Assembly (NCBI RefSeq): GCF_003208215.1
Contig: NZ_QKLW01000009.1
Span: forward strand, 90,325-154,324
Reading direction: 5' to 3'
DNA from: Marinomonas alcarazii
GTDB taxonomy: Bacteria; Pseudomonadota; Gammaproteobacteria; Pseudomonadales; Marinomonadaceae
Length of the DNA stretch: 64,000 bases
Part shown: positions 1-8,707 of the stretch, piece after piece
Layout: every line of letters begins with the position of its first letter
Position numbering within the stretch: the first letter of the stretch is position 1
Notes under the pieces: generated by a model
What the model saw: only the letters and a program-made list of their open reading frames with translations
Told to the model about the DNA's origin: nothing
The model's database searches: none
Translations under genes and position numbers: made by a program

Positions 1-2
1 CA

Positions 3-407
3 GCCGTCACGGAAACCGTTCGAGAGGCGGCGGCGCAAGGTGACCGTTCTGAAAATGCGGAATATATCTATGGTAAAAAACAGCTTCGAGAAATAGATCG
101 ACGTGTGCGCTATCTCGAAAAACGTTTGGATGTTTGTACTGTGGTAGATCGCCTTCCAGCAGACCAAACACGCGTTTTTTTTGGTGCTTGGGTCACTCTA
201 GAAGATGAAGAAGGCGAGTTGCGCACACATCGAATTGTTGGGCCTGATGAGCTTGATCACAACTCCGCTTATATAAGTGTTGATTCGCCTGTTGCCAAAG
301 CCCTCTTGAAAAAACAAGAAGACGATGATGTGACAATTCGTTTAGCAACAGGAGAGAAAACCTACACGATCGTGAATATCGAGTACCATCCAATCCCATC
401 CTTATAG
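3..407 (+). CDS. greB: Transcription elongation factor GreB (5'-truncated by window edge)
   Basis: GreB binds the secondary channel of RNA polymerase and stimulates cleavage of backtracked transcripts. The reading frame is open from the window edge and begins within the N-terminal coiled coil. It shows the Gre tip motif GDRSENAEYIYGKKQ, whose Asp and Glu coordinate the catalytic Mg2+ in this family. The C-terminal FKBP-like domain follows, ending IVNIEYHPIPSL. About 134 residues are visible; the family is about 155-165, so only a short N-terminal part is missing. The YIYGKKQLREID wording is typical of GreB rather than GreA. An ATG at 105 lies inside the coiled coil and is not the real start. 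Confidence 0.93.
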   Translation, partial: AVTETVREAAAQGDRSENAEYIYGKKQLREIDRRVRYLEKRLDVCTVVDRLPADQTRVFFGAWVTLEDEEGELRTHRIVGPDELDHNSAYISVDSPVAKALLKKQEDDDVTIRLATGEKTYTIVNIEYHPIPSL

Positions 408-434
408 CTCACAATATCTATATTAGGGTGAGTT

Positions 435-473
435 AAGAGCAACAGTGAGGGGATAAAATTTGCTGTTGCTCTT
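435..473. terminator. Hairpin between greB and the convergent oxidoreductase gene
   Basis: AAGAGCAACAG at 435-445 pairs perfectly over 11 bp with CTGTTGCTCTT at 463-473, with a 17-base loop. It lies between two convergent genes, so it probably stops transcription from both sides. The T tail is weak on both strands. Confidence 0.6.
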
Positions 474-481
474 TGGTTGCG

Positions 482-1012
482 TTAACGAATCGAAAGCTTA
501 TCAATGCAGCTTAGTAAGTGTTGATTAAATGTCTCATTTGTCACTATTCCCTTCTCTGCGTCAAAGTTGTCATAGAAGTTTGGTAGTGAAATGGCACCGA
601 TTAGGTTCGCTGAAAAATAGGGTGCTGAAGCCTGTGCGGCAGCTAAAACACTTTGTGCGCCGCTTGGGCCTGGCGAGGTCGACAGCATAATAACGGGCTT
701 ACTTTGAAAGACTTTCATGTTGATTCGAGATGTCCAATCAAACAGATTTTTATAAGCCGAGGTATAAGAGCCGTTATATTCGGCAAAAGACATGACGATA
801 CTATCTGCAGCACCAATGGCATTGTAAAAATCGTGGGCGAGTTTTGGGATGCCGGATTCTTTTTCTCTGTCTTCACTGTAAATTGGCATTTCAAAGTCAT
901 TGATATCGATTAGCGAAACATCCGCATTGTTTATTTTCTGTGCAGCGTAAAAAGCCAATTGTTTGTTAATGGAGTTTTTGCTGTTACTTGCACCAAAAGT
1001 AAGTACTTTCAT
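482..1012 (-). CDS. NAD(P)H-dependent FMN reductase-like flavoprotein
   Basis: This 176-residue protein belongs to the flavodoxin-like NADPH-dependent FMN reductase family (azoreductase/ChrR-like). The N-terminal GASNSKNSINKQ (residues 7-18) is the phosphate-binding loop. EYNGSYTSAYKNLFDW (from residue 78) is the family's second flavin-binding segment, and SPGPSG (about 113-118) also fits. The gene starts 1 bp after the stop of the upstream MFS gene, so the two form one transcription unit. That unit starts at a SoxR-type promoter, which suggests a role in reducing quinones or redox-cycling compounds. The substrate is unknown. Length is normal for the family. Confidence 0.82.
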   Translation of the reverse strand: MKVLTFGASNSKNSINKQLAFYAAQKINNADVSLIDINDFEMPIYSEDREKESGIPKLAHDFYNAIGAADSIVMSFAEYNGSYTSAYKNLFDWTSRINMKVFQSKPVIMLSTSPGPSGAQSVLAAAQASAPYFSANLIGAISLPNFYDNFDAEKGIVTNETFNQHLLSCIDKLSIR

Positions 1013-1013
1013 T

Positions 1014-2207
1014 TTAGTTTCCTTTGTTGACGTGAGTAGTTGGAATAGATTGTTTTTTCAAAGTGGCGGCACCTGCAATGGCTAGAACTAACGTAAAAGC
1101 CCCTGCTAATAAGTAAAAATCGCTGAATCCTAATTTGGCGATAAGCGCTGAGGTGGCAAAAGGTGAAACGAATTGCCCAATGAAGATGCTGCTGGTCAGT
1201 ACACCAGAAGCGAGTCCGCGTTTGTGGCTTGGTACAAGCGCCATGCCTTTTATCATGAAATTTGGCATTACCAATCCCATGCAAGCGCCCATGAGGCCGC
1301 AACCGAGAATCACAGAGCTGAACGATGTGGCTTGTGATAGCACGAGCATGGCGATGCTCATGGCAATAAAGCCGATGAGTGCGACGCCATAGCTTTGGAT
1401 TTTGGCAACCAGCTTACCAAAGAATACGCTGGTTATCGCGGCGATTAATGTCCCCATTCCGATTGCTAAGCCTGATTTACTTGGATCAGAGATGCCAATA
1501 TCGGCCATAAAAAATGGAATTTGTGTTGGTAGGATATAAAAGACGATTAAGTGGCAGAAAAGGAGAATAGAGCAGCCAATAAGCGGTAGCTTCCAGTTCG
1601 CATTGCCATCATCCTGCTGGTGATCGCTTGGTTGATTGGTTGGCTTGTTGTCACGAATAGACAGGAATATGAGAGGAAGTAACAGAATAGCAATGGCGTA
1701 GATATAAAAAGGCAGTCGAGCGCTGATACCTGCTAAATAGCCCGCCGTGACGATGAAAAGAATGCCGCCAATATTAGAGAAAGATTGTTGCAGTCCCATA
1801 AATTGGCTTCTTTTCTGACCAGAATAATAATCGGTTATTAGCGCTGTTACGGCGGTCATTAGTCCAGCGACACATATGCCCAGAATGGCTCGGCTGATAA
1901 TAATGCCTTCTAAGTCTTGCAGCTGTGCGCCAGCCGCACCGGCGATGGCAAAGACGGTAGTCGCAATGATTATTTGATTTCGGCGACCGAACTTATCCGC
2001 AGTCCAGCCTAAGATCGGTGCAAAAATCACCACAAACAAAGCAGGTATGGGTAATAGCATTTTTACCCAAAAATCGGCTGAGGGTGTTCCTGAGAATTCA
2101 TTCGCTAAACCAGGTAACGCCGGAGCAATAGTGGCATTGGACATGACGGTCAGTGTGGAAATCAGCAGCAGGCAAAGTGCCCTGAGTTCTAATCGGTTAT
2201 TTTTCAT
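1014..2207 (-). CDS. MFS efflux transporter, probable SoxR target
   Basis: This 397-residue protein has about 12 hydrophobic segments and belongs to the major facilitator superfamily, drug:H+ antiporter type. The loop between TM2 and TM3 has the MFS motif A form GWTADKFGRR (residues 67-76). It is transcribed away from soxR and is followed 1 bp later by the FMN reductase-like gene. Known SoxR regulons outside enteric bacteria often contain an MFS or RND pump plus an oxidoreductase. Export of a redox-active toxic compound is therefore the likely role, by inference. The exact substrate cannot be read from the sequence. Confidence 0.85.
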   Translation of the reverse strand: MKNNRLELRALCLLLISTLTVMSNATIAPALPGLANEFSGTPSADFWVKMLLPIPALFVVIFAPILGWTADKFGRRNQIIIATTVFAIAGAAGAQLQDLEGIIISRAILGICVAGLMTAVTALITDYYSGQKRSQFMGLQQSFSNIGGILFIVTAGYLAGISARLPFYIYAIAILLLPLIFLSIRDNKPTNQPSDHQQDDGNANWKLPLIGCSILLFCHLIVFYILPTQIPFFMADIGISDPSKSGLAIGMGTLIAAITSVFFGKLVAKIQSYGVALIGFIAMSIAMLVLSQATSFSSVILGCGLMGACMGLVMPNFMIKGMALVPSHKRGLASGVLTSSIFIGQFVSPFATSALIAKLGFSDFYLLAGAFTLVLAIAGAATLKKQSIPTTHVNKGN

Positions 2208-2269
2208 TTAGGTTCTCTTCCTCGTTAGGCTATGTTTCACAGAGCTTGAGTCCGCTTGGATTTGTGCCT

Positions 2270-2300
2270 ATTCTGCTACCTAAACTTAAGTTGAGGTCAA
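2270..2300 (-). promoter_or_regulatory. SoxR-type promoter/operator driving the MFS-oxidoreductase operon
   Basis: The 18-base near-palindrome CCTAAACTTAAGTTGAGG at 2279-2296 differs from the E. coli soxS SoxR box at few positions. Read on the minus strand it sits between a -35 TTGACC (2300-2295) and a -10 CAGAAT (2275-2270). The spacer is exactly 19 bp, the over-long spacing that SoxR and other MerR activators correct by distorting DNA. The adjacent divergent gene is soxR itself, whose start lies only 12 bp away. SoxR may therefore also affect its own transcription. Confidence 0.85.
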
Positions 2301-2307
2301 GTATAAA

Positions 2308-2757
2308 ATGCGAAAAATAATAATGCCTGAGTGGATTTCGGTGGGCGTGTTAAGTGAGAGGACGGGCGTGTCTGTGTCGGCGTTGCATTTCTATGAAAGA
2401 AAAGGGCTGATTAAAAGCCAAAGAAACGCTTCTAACCACAGACAATACCCAAAGCACGTCATTCGGATTGTGTCACTGATTCAAGTGGCTCAGCGAACAG
2501 GGTTTTCTCTGGATGATATTCTATTGGAGCTGGAAGGCTTACCGAATCGTACGCGCGTCACCCTAGAAGATTGGGAGGCGTTGGGTTCCCGATGGCAAAG
2601 AGAGTTAGATAAAAAGATCATCCAATTGACGGAGCTGAAAGAAATGATGGCCGATTGTATTGGTTGTGGTTGTCTGTCGTTGGAAAGATGTCGGCTGCTT
2701 AATCCTTATGATGAGTTAGGTGAAAAGGGCACTGGACCAAGGCTCATGACGGAATAG
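2308..2757 (+). CDS. soxR: Redox-sensitive transcriptional activator SoxR
   Basis: This 149-residue MerR-family regulator has an N-terminal winged HTH (residues about 10-75, SVGVLSERTGVSVSALHFYE). A dimerisation helix follows, then the SoxR-specific iron-sulfur segment CIGCGCLSLERC, with cysteines at 117, 120, 122 and 128. These ligate the [2Fe-2S] cluster that senses redox-cycling agents. The C-terminal LGEKGTGPRL matches SoxR. The ATG at 2308 has GAGG about 11 bp upstream; a second ATG at 2323 (MPEWISVG) has no clear ribosome site but is also possible. It is divergent from the MFS-reductase operon across the SoxR operator. Confidence 0.95.
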   Translation: MRKIIMPEWISVGVLSERTGVSVSALHFYERKGLIKSQRNASNHRQYPKHVIRIVSLIQVAQRTGFSLDDILLELEGLPNRTRVTLEDWEALGSRWQRELDKKIIQLTELKEMMADCIGCGCLSLERCRLLNPYDELGEKGTGPRLMTE

Positions 2758-2896
2758 ACAGAGTTTCTTGGCTTGTTTCAGTGAGTTTTTGTGCGAGTTA
2801 GCCTAATAGGTATTTTGTTTTCAGTTGGTGTCTTTTATAGATACCATGGACTTTAAGTGATGCGAAATTAAAGTCTTAGTTGTATTTAAGGGTTCT

Positions 2897-3760
2897 ATGA
2901 AAATTCATTATGGTATGGCGCAATGGCAGCATCCGGCTTGGGTAAATTGGTTATACCCAACGTCTTTGCCGACTGGTGAGCGCTTAGGTCGGTACTCACA
3001 GGTGTTTTCTACCGTTGAAGTTGGCAGTACTTTTTATACTAAGGTCGATGATGCTCAGTTGTTGCGTTGGTACGAGTCTGTGGCTGATGGTTTCAAATTC
3101 AGTTTCAAAGCGCCTCAAACAGTGACACATCGATTGTTAGAGCGTCCTTGGCATGAAGTGCAGCAAGATTGGTTGGCTTTCATGCTGTCGTTACAGCCGT
3201 TACAGAATAAGCTTGGGCCCACTATGTTGCAGTTTCCTGCCGTATGTGACGAACGCGCTTTAGATGTCATTTTAGCTTTGTGTGATATGTGGACTTTGTC
3301 GAGCCCTTTGTCTGTCGAGGTGCGTAATCTTGCTTATTTCGATAAAAACCAAACAGAGCAGCGTTTTTTAGCCGGTTTGTCTGATCGTAATGTGAATCGT
3401 GTGATCATGGATTCTCGGCCCGTGTTTTCGACGGATGCCTATTGTGAAAGTTTGATCGATGCACAAAAGAAGAAGCCAAGGGTGCCTTGTCATCCGGTAG
3501 TGACTGCTCGTCACCCTGTCGTGCGTTTTATTGGGCATCCTGATTTGCCACGTAATGAATTATGGTTAGATCAGTGGGCTAAAAAATTGTCTCAATGGTT
3601 GTCGGCAGGGCTTACCTCGAGTGTGTTTGTTCATTCCTCCGATAATATTGCCGCACCCACTTTGGCGGCGCAATTAGATGAAAAAGTTCGTCTTTTAAAC
3701 CCGCATTATCAAAGTGCTTTGGCTTTACCGCAAAGTCAGGAGCAGGTTACCCTTTGGTGA
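2897..3760 (+). CDS. DUF72 (YecE-like) family protein
   Basis: This 287-residue protein matches DUF72/YecE, a TIM-barrel-like family of unknown biochemical function. Visible family features are the N-terminal YGMAQWQHPAWVNWLYP and the segment FSTVEVGSTFYT. Others are FKFSFKAPQTVTH and the Arg/Glu-containing LSVEVRN strand. It lacks a signal peptide and is probably cytoplasmic. The nearest downstream gene starts 43 bp later on the same strand, so they could be co-transcribed. I would not assign an enzyme activity. Confidence 0.85.
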   Translation: MKIHYGMAQWQHPAWVNWLYPTSLPTGERLGRYSQVFSTVEVGSTFYTKVDDAQLLRWYESVADGFKFSFKAPQTVTHRLLERPWHEVQQDWLAFMLSLQPLQNKLGPTMLQFPAVCDERALDVILALCDMWTLSSPLSVEVRNLAYFDKNQTEQRFLAGLSDRNVNRVIMDSRPVFSTDAYCESLIDAQKKKPRVPCHPVVTARHPVVRFIGHPDLPRNELWLDQWAKKLSQWLSAGLTSSVFVHSSDNIAAPTLAAQLDEKVRLLNPHYQSALALPQSQEQVTLW

Positions 3761-3803
3761 GATGATTTTGGATTAAACTAACTAGGTTTAGTGGGAGGGG
3801 GTT

Positions 3804-4112
3804 GTGTATTCGTTAATATTTTATGTACCTGAGTCGCATTTGGAGTCGGTAAAGCAGGCGTTGTTTTCTGCTGGTGCTGGCGCGATGGGGGATTATGACT
3901 CCTGTTGTTGGCAGGTAAAAGGGCAAGGGCAGTTCCGTCCCAGAAAAGGGGCGACACCGTTTTTAGGTGAGCTTGATGAGTTGGAGATAGTGGATGAATA
4001 TCGGGTTGAGATGATTTTGGAGGATGAGCTAAAGGCGGGGGTGCTGTCCGCCTTGTTATTGGCTCACCCCTATGAAGAGGTGGCCTACCACTTTATTCCT
4101 GTACAGTATTGA
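3804..4112 (+). CDS. YqfO/NIF3-like small protein
   Basis: This 102-residue protein resembles the stand-alone CutA-like/YqfO domain found inside NIF3-family proteins. The segments YVPESHLESVKQALFSAGAG, GRFRP-like GQFRPRKGATPF and the ending LLLAHPYEEVAYHFIPV are diagnostic. The start is GTG at 3804, with a GGGAGGGGG ribosome site at 3793-3801. The 3' end overlaps the convergent Nudix gene by 20 bp. Its molecular role is not established; metal binding is suggested for relatives. Confidence 0.83.
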   Translation: MYSLIFYVPESHLESVKQALFSAGAGAMGDYDSCCWQVKGQGQFRPRKGATPFLGELDELEIVDEYRVEMILEDELKAGVLSALLLAHPYEEVAYHFIPVQY

Positions 4113-4638
4113 AGTGAATAGTGTCTTCATGGAAGCCGTATTGGCCTTTTTTATGATCTGTGATGAAAAGTTCAATGGTTTTTCTGACGCTGCTAAAGGC
4201 CAGTTCATCCCAAGGAATTTCATCAAGAGCAAATAAGGCAACTTCTGAGCTTTCTTCCGTAGCGTGGAAGTCATCTCTTTCTAGTTCTGCGATGTAGAAA
4301 AGGTGTACTTGATTGATGTGAGGGATGCTGATCATGCTAAATGCTTGCTTGCATATGGCGACAGATCCGCTTTCCTCTAATGTTTCCCTTAATGCGCCTT
4401 CGCTGGTTGTTTCTTGGTTTTCCATGAAGCCAGCTGGTAATGTCCAGAAACCTAGACGTGGCTCTATGTTTCTTCGGCATAATAAGATTTTGCCGTCATA
4501 AAGCGGAATGGTACCGGTTATTAGCCTAGGGTTGTCGTAATCGATAAACTCGCAACTTGGGCAAACCGCACGTAGTCGATTGTCTCCAGCAGGGACTGTC
4601 ATATTAACGGCGTGACCGCATTGCGGGCAGTATCTCAT
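4093..4638 (-). CDS. Nudix hydrolase with N-terminal zinc ribbon
   Basis: This 181-residue protein starts with a zinc ribbon (Cys4, Cys7, Cys26, Cys29). It then carries a complete Nudix box at residues 70-92, fitting G-x5-E-x7-RE-x2-EE-x-G exactly (GFMENQE ... RETLEESG). Nudix enzymes hydrolyse nucleoside diphosphates linked to another group. The zinc-ribbon arrangement resembles NudC/ADP-ribose pyrophosphatase-like proteins, but the substrate cannot be fixed. It is probably in one unit with the corB-like gene, whose start lies upstream on the same strand 9 bp away. The C-terminus overlaps the convergent YqfO-like gene. Confidence 0.88.
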   Translation of the reverse strand: MRYCPQCGHAVNMTVPAGDNRLRAVCPSCEFIDYDNPRLITGTIPLYDGKILLCRRNIEPRLGFWTLPAGFMENQETTSEGALRETLEESGSVAICKQAFSMISIPHINQVHLFYIAELERDDFHATEESSEVALFALDEIPWDELAFSSVRKTIELFITDHKKGQYGFHEDTIHFNTVQE

Positions 4639-4647
4639 TATGCTTCC

Positions 4648-5904
4648 TTAACGCTTTAGCTGAAGTTTTGCATATTTAACGACTTTGTCTTCGATTTCTT
4701 GGATTTCAATCATGTAGTGACCAACCCATAAACTGATAGGGTGCTCAGGAATGAATTCCAGTGTTTCGATGATAAGACCATTTAATGTTTTTGGTCCGTC
4801 TGTCGGTAAGTGCCAATCTAGTGTTTTGTTTATTTCTCGAATGTGTGTCGAGCCTTCGATTCTAAAAGAGCCGTCATCAAGCGTTTGGATTTCTTCTTCT
4901 TCGTCTTGAGTTGGTGGGGTAAATTCACCCACGATTTCTTCAAGTACGTCTTCTAAGGCTGCGATACCCTGAACATCACCATACTCATCCACCACGATGC
5001 CCATCTGTTGATGGTCTTTTTGGAAGTTCAGCAATACTGTGTTTAGCGAGGTGCTTTCAGGGATGAAATACGGTTCAACCGTCGCTTTTAAAAGTGCTGC
5101 TTTTGATGGTGTTGGGTCACGTAGAAAGATAGCCGCATGACGAGCATGGAGAATACCGATAACCTTATTTATCTCGCCATTATAAACAGGCATACGTGTG
5201 TGTCTGCTCTGGCAAATTTGTTCGATAATCTCTTCGATTGAGTCTTCAATATCGATGCCAATCACTTCGTTTCGAGGCACCATAATATCTTCAACAGAAA
5301 CTCTCTCTAGATCGAGGATGGATATCAGCATTTCTTGGTGGGCAGCAGGGATTAAGCCACTGGCCTCGTTTACTACGGTTCTTAGTTCTTCAGAATCTAG
5401 CGTGTCGTGATTCTTTTGAGACGCATGCACGCCGATTAGGCGTAAAAGTCCATTGGACAGGCCGTTAACTAACCAGACAAGTGGGTAAAGTGTTTTTAGT
5501 AGAATAGCGAGAACCCAAGATGCTGGAAAAGCGATTTTTTCTGGATGGATCGCAGCCAATGTTTTTGGCGTGACCTCAGCAAAAATGAGTACGACTAAGG
5601 TAAGAGCCGCGGTGGCGATAGCGACACCCGCATCTCCCCATAGTCTTACAGCAATAATGGTTGCTATAGCAGACGCAAGAATATTGACAAAGTTGTTTCC
5701 AATTAAGATAACGCCGATAAGTCTATCTGGACGTTCTAAAAGAGTGTTTACTTTGATCGCTGATCGGTTCTTGTTCTTCACAAGGTGTTTGAGTCGATAT
5801 TTGTTTATCGACAACATGCCTGTTTCGGAACTCGAAAAAAAAGCTGAAAGTAAAATAAGACAAAAAAGTATTCCACCAAGAACACCTAAGGGTACTTCGT
5901 TCAA
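4648..5904 (-). CDS. CNNM/CorB-CorC family membrane protein with CBS domains
   Basis: This 418-residue protein has an N-terminal DUF21/CNNM membrane domain (residues about 1-190, three to four hydrophobic segments, including LSAFFSSSETGMLS). A CBS pair (about 205-330, with VEDIMVPRNEV and GIVVDEYGDVQGI) and a C-terminal CorC/HlyC domain follow. This order is typical of CorB/YfjD proteins linked to Mg2+ or Co2+ efflux or resistance. The start appears to be TTG at 5904, preceded by GAGG. In pseudomonads the homologous gene also neighbours ypjD and ffh, so the position is conserved. The transported ion is inferred from family only. Confidence 0.88.
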   Translation of the reverse strand: MNEVPLGVLGGILFCLILLSAFFSSSETGMLSINKYRLKHLVKNKNRSAIKVNTLLERPDRLIGVILIGNNFVNILASAIATIIAVRLWGDAGVAIATAALTLVVLIFAEVTPKTLAAIHPEKIAFPASWVLAILLKTLYPLVWLVNGLSNGLLRLIGVHASQKNHDTLDSEELRTVVNEASGLIPAAHQEMLISILDLERVSVEDIMVPRNEVIGIDIEDSIEEIIEQICQSRHTRMPVYNGEINKVIGILHARHAAIFLRDPTPSKAALLKATVEPYFIPESTSLNTVLLNFQKDHQQMGIVVDEYGDVQGIAALEDVLEEIVGEFTPPTQDEEEEIQTLDDGSFRIEGSTHIREINKTLDWHLPTDGPKTLNGLIIETLEFIPEHPISLWVGHYMIEIQEIEDKVVKYAKLQLKR

Positions 5905-5988
5905 AAAGGGATCGCCTCGATTATGTAGATAACTGGATTATTGGTTCTTAAGATCTGACTGTCAAACATACTTTAACATCATGCACTG

Positions 5989-6756
5989 TTAATATTGTAA
6001 AATTTGCAGCGCAATTTTACTGCCAAAGTAGCCTAGCATGAGTAAGAAAAAACCGCTTAGAGTCAATTTGACGGCTAACTGACCGCGCCAACCGGCTATG
6101 TATCTGCCAAGCAATAGCCCTGCAAAGACAAACCATGACGCAATTGTGAAAAATGTTTTATGGACTAAATGTTGAGCAAACATATCCTCAATGAAGTAAA
6201 AGCCAGTAGCGATTGTGATGGTCAGCAAAATAAATGCAGCCCAAATAAATTCAAACATCAAGCGCTCTAACACTTGCAGTGGCGGTACTCTTAATAGCTG
6301 TTTTAGTTTGTGGTGCTTTAGTTGGTATTCTTGCATGGCAAGTAAAATGCCGACACCACAAGCCGTTGCGAATAAGCTGTAAGCGACCGAAGCGATCAAA
6401 ATGTGGGCGCTAGTGCCCCAAGAGTTACTGTGTAACTGCTTTAAATCCCATGGCTCAATAGCATTCAGGGCAATCATAATGGCGCCAAGAGGGAATGCAG
6501 CACCAAGCAGTAGTGACAAATCTTTATTGCGATTGCTTAGCCATAATAAGCTGTTGCCGATTAAAGCAATGAGCAAGCCAATCGTTAAAAAGTTAAAACC
6601 ATCTCGATTTAATAGTATTTGCGTAAGTGCGAAGGTATGCGTGACGATCGCAATTGCTCCTACATACTGTGTATAAAGGCTTTTGGGGCGAAAAAAGTAC
6701 GCTGTGCCGGCAATCAAACAAACGATACAAGCAAGCCAAAGCGATAATTGAGTCAT
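5989..6756 (-). CDS. ypjD: YpjD/CcsA-like cytochrome c assembly family membrane protein
   Basis: This 255-residue inner-membrane protein has about eight hydrophobic segments. The central stretch WGTSAHILIASVAYSLF followed by LLAMQEYQLKH matches the CcsA/YpjD branch of cytochrome c assembly proteins. The CcsA family handles haem for cytochrome c maturation, but YpjD members next to ffh have no firm function. It is divergent from ffh with 129 bp between the starts, which must hold both promoters. A TATAAT at 6809-6814 could serve ffh, but I see no good -35. The corB-like gene lies downstream on the same strand after 84 bp. Confidence 0.85.
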   Translation of the reverse strand: MTQLSLWLACIVCLIAGTAYFFRPKSLYTQYVGAIAIVTHTFALTQILLNRDGFNFLTIGLLIALIGNSLLWLSNRNKDLSLLLGAAFPLGAIMIALNAIEPWDLKQLHSNSWGTSAHILIASVAYSLFATACGVGILLAMQEYQLKHHKLKQLLRVPPLQVLERLMFEFIWAAFILLTITIATGFYFIEDMFAQHLVHKTFFTIASWFVFAGLLLGRYIAGWRGQLAVKLTLSGFFLLMLGYFGSKIALQILQY

Positions 6757-6885
6757 GAAACTAACGGTTCCGCTGGGTAAAGGTATAGGGTGTAAATCAT
6801 TTATCCGTTATAATAGAGACAATTTCACCTTGGATAAACTGAAACTGTAGGTTTTTTCCATTTAGAGTCAAAATTTGAGGGCAAT

Positions 6886-8262
6886 ATGTTCGACAATTTA
6901 TCGAATCGCTTAACTTCCTCGCTTGATCGTATTCGAGGCCGAGCTAAATTAACAGAAGACAACATACAAGAAGTGTTACGCGAAGTGCGTATGGCTCTGC
7001 TTGAAGCCGATGTTGCCTTGCCTGTTGTTAAAGACTTTATCGCAGCGGTTAAAGAGCGCGCGATAGGAACCGAAGTTTCTAAAAGTTTGAGTCCAGGTCA
7101 AGTATTCCTGAAGATCGTTAAGCAGGAACTTGAGAATGTCATGGGGCAGGCCAACGATGGCTTAAACCTTCGTGTTGCTCGCCCTGCGGTTATTTTGTTA
7201 GCAGGTTTGCAAGGTGCAGGTAAAACAACATCTGCAGCTAAGCTTGCTAAGTACTTGAAAGAGCGTGAGAAAAAATCTGTCTCTGTGGTGAGTGCGGACA
7301 TTTATCGTCCAGCCGCTATTAAACAGCTTGAGACCCTAGCTGGAGAAGTCGGTGTTGACTTTATTTCCAGTGATTTGTCGCAAAAGCCAATCGATATTGT
7401 TAACAATGCTATCGACTATGCCAAGAAAGCACATAAAGATGTCTTGATTGTCGATACCGCAGGCCGTTTGTCTGTCGACGAAGACATGATGGCCGAGATT
7501 AAAGCCTTGCATGCGGCGGTTAATCCGATTGAAACCTTGTTTGTTGTTGATGCAATGACAGGTCAAGATGCTGCGAACACAGCTAAAGCATTTGGTGATG
7601 TGTTGCCTCTTACAGGTGTGATCCTGACTAAGACTGACGGTGATGCTCGTGGCGGTGCTGCATTATCTGTTCGCCACATTACTGGTAAGCCGATTAAGTT
7701 TTTGGGTGTGGGGGAGAAAACCGATGCTCTAGAACCGTTCCACCCAGACCGTTTGGCTTCACGTATCCTTGGTATGGGCGACATGCTTTCCTTAATAGAG
7801 GAAGCAGAGCAAAAGATCGATAAAGATAAGGCTGAAAAGCTTGCAGGCAAACTGAAGAAAGGCAAGGGCTTTGATTTAGAAGACTTTAAAGAACAGCTTC
7901 AGCAGATGAAAAACATGGGCGGAATGACCTCTATGTTGGACAAGCTTCCTGGTATGGGGCAGCTGGGCAATATTCAAGATAAAGTGAACGATAAAATGTT
8001 CGTTCAAATGGAAGCATTGATTAATTCCATGACACCTGCTGAGCGCCGTAATCCTGATGTGATTAATGGTTCTCGTAAAAAACGTATTTCAACAGGTGCA
8101 GGTTTGCAAATTCAGGATTTGAACCGTTTGCTTAAGCAGCATAAGCAGATGCAGAAAATGATGAAGAAGATGTCCGCGAAAGGTGGTATGCAAAAAATGA
8201 TGCGCGGCCTTGGTGGAATGATGCCTGGAGGCTTTCCTGGCGGTGGTGGTTTCCCTAAATAA
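6886..8262 (+). CDS. ffh: Signal recognition particle protein Ffh
   Basis: Ffh is the GTPase that, with 4.5S RNA, binds signal sequences of nascent membrane proteins and docks with FtsY. This 458-residue protein shows the N domain (1-85) and the G domain with P-loop GLQGAGKTT (107-115). The DTAGRLSVDE and TKTDGDARGG motifs follow. A methionine-rich M domain (about 328-433, QKMMKKMSAKGGMQKMM) ends in a Gly-rich tail. Length is normal. It lies upstream of rpsP and is separated from it by a clear intrinsic terminator. Confidence 0.98.
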   Translation: MFDNLSNRLTSSLDRIRGRAKLTEDNIQEVLREVRMALLEADVALPVVKDFIAAVKERAIGTEVSKSLSPGQVFLKIVKQELENVMGQANDGLNLRVARPAVILLAGLQGAGKTTSAAKLAKYLKEREKKSVSVVSADIYRPAAIKQLETLAGEVGVDFISSDLSQKPIDIVNNAIDYAKKAHKDVLIVDTAGRLSVDEDMMAEIKALHAAVNPIETLFVVDAMTGQDAANTAKAFGDVLPLTGVILTKTDGDARGGAALSVRHITGKPIKFLGVGEKTDALEPFHPDRLASRILGMGDMLSLIEEAEQKIDKDKAEKLAGKLKKGKGFDLEDFKEQLQQMKNMGGMTSMLDKLPGMGQLGNIQDKVNDKMFVQMEALINSMTPAERRNPDVINGSRKKRISTGAGLQIQDLNRLLKQHKQMQKMMKKMSAKGGMQKMMRGLGGMMPGGFPGGGGFPK

Positions 8263-8317
8263 AGGGGCTATCTTCTTGTTTTTATTGGATGGACTAAAAA
8301 AACTTCCAATTAAAGTG

Positions 8318-8348
8318 AAAGGGCGAGTAAATCGCCCTTTCGTTTTTC
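8318..8348 (+). terminator. Intrinsic terminator after ffh
   Basis: AAAGGGCGA (8318-8326) pairs with TCGCCCTTT (8332-8340) around a GTAAA loop and is followed by CGTTTTTC. It separates ffh from the rpsP operon. Confidence 0.85.
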
Positions 8349-8443
8349 TAGTTTATCGACTAGAATATGCCGCCTTCTTGTAGTATGAGTCAAAAATTCG
8401 ACTCGGCAAGAGGTGTTTCGTTAAGCAATAAGGAACCAATCAT

Positions 8444-8692
8444 ATGGTAACTATTCGTCTTTCTCGTGGTGGCTCTAAAAAGCGCCCATTCTATCACTTG
8501 AACGTGGCTGATAGCCGCAATGCTCGTGATGGTCGTTATATCGAGCGTTTGGGTTTCTTTAACCCTGTTGCTCGTGGTCAAGAAGAACGTCTACGCATCG
8601 ATCTAGATCGCGTAAACCACTGGGTTAGCCAAGGCGCTCAACTTTCTGACCGTGCTGCGCAGCTTGTAAAAGATGCTAGCAAAAACGCTTAA
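8444..8692 (+). CDS. rpsP: 30S ribosomal protein S16
   Basis: This 82-residue protein is S16, an early-binding small-subunit protein. The start [19 protein letters not shown] and the segment [17 protein letters not shown] are family hallmarks. It is first in the conserved rpsP-rimM-trmD-rplS operon, with 15 bp to rimM. Upstream, GAGTC and GACTC form a small hairpin (about 8387-8404) within the likely leader. Whether that has a regulatory role cannot be told. Confidence 0.98.
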   Translation: MVTIRLSRGGSKKRPFYHLNVADSRNARDGRYIERLGFFNPVARGQEERLRIDLDRVNHWVSQGAQLSDRAAQLVKDASKNA

Positions 8693-8707
8693 TATTGAGG
8701 TAATGCT

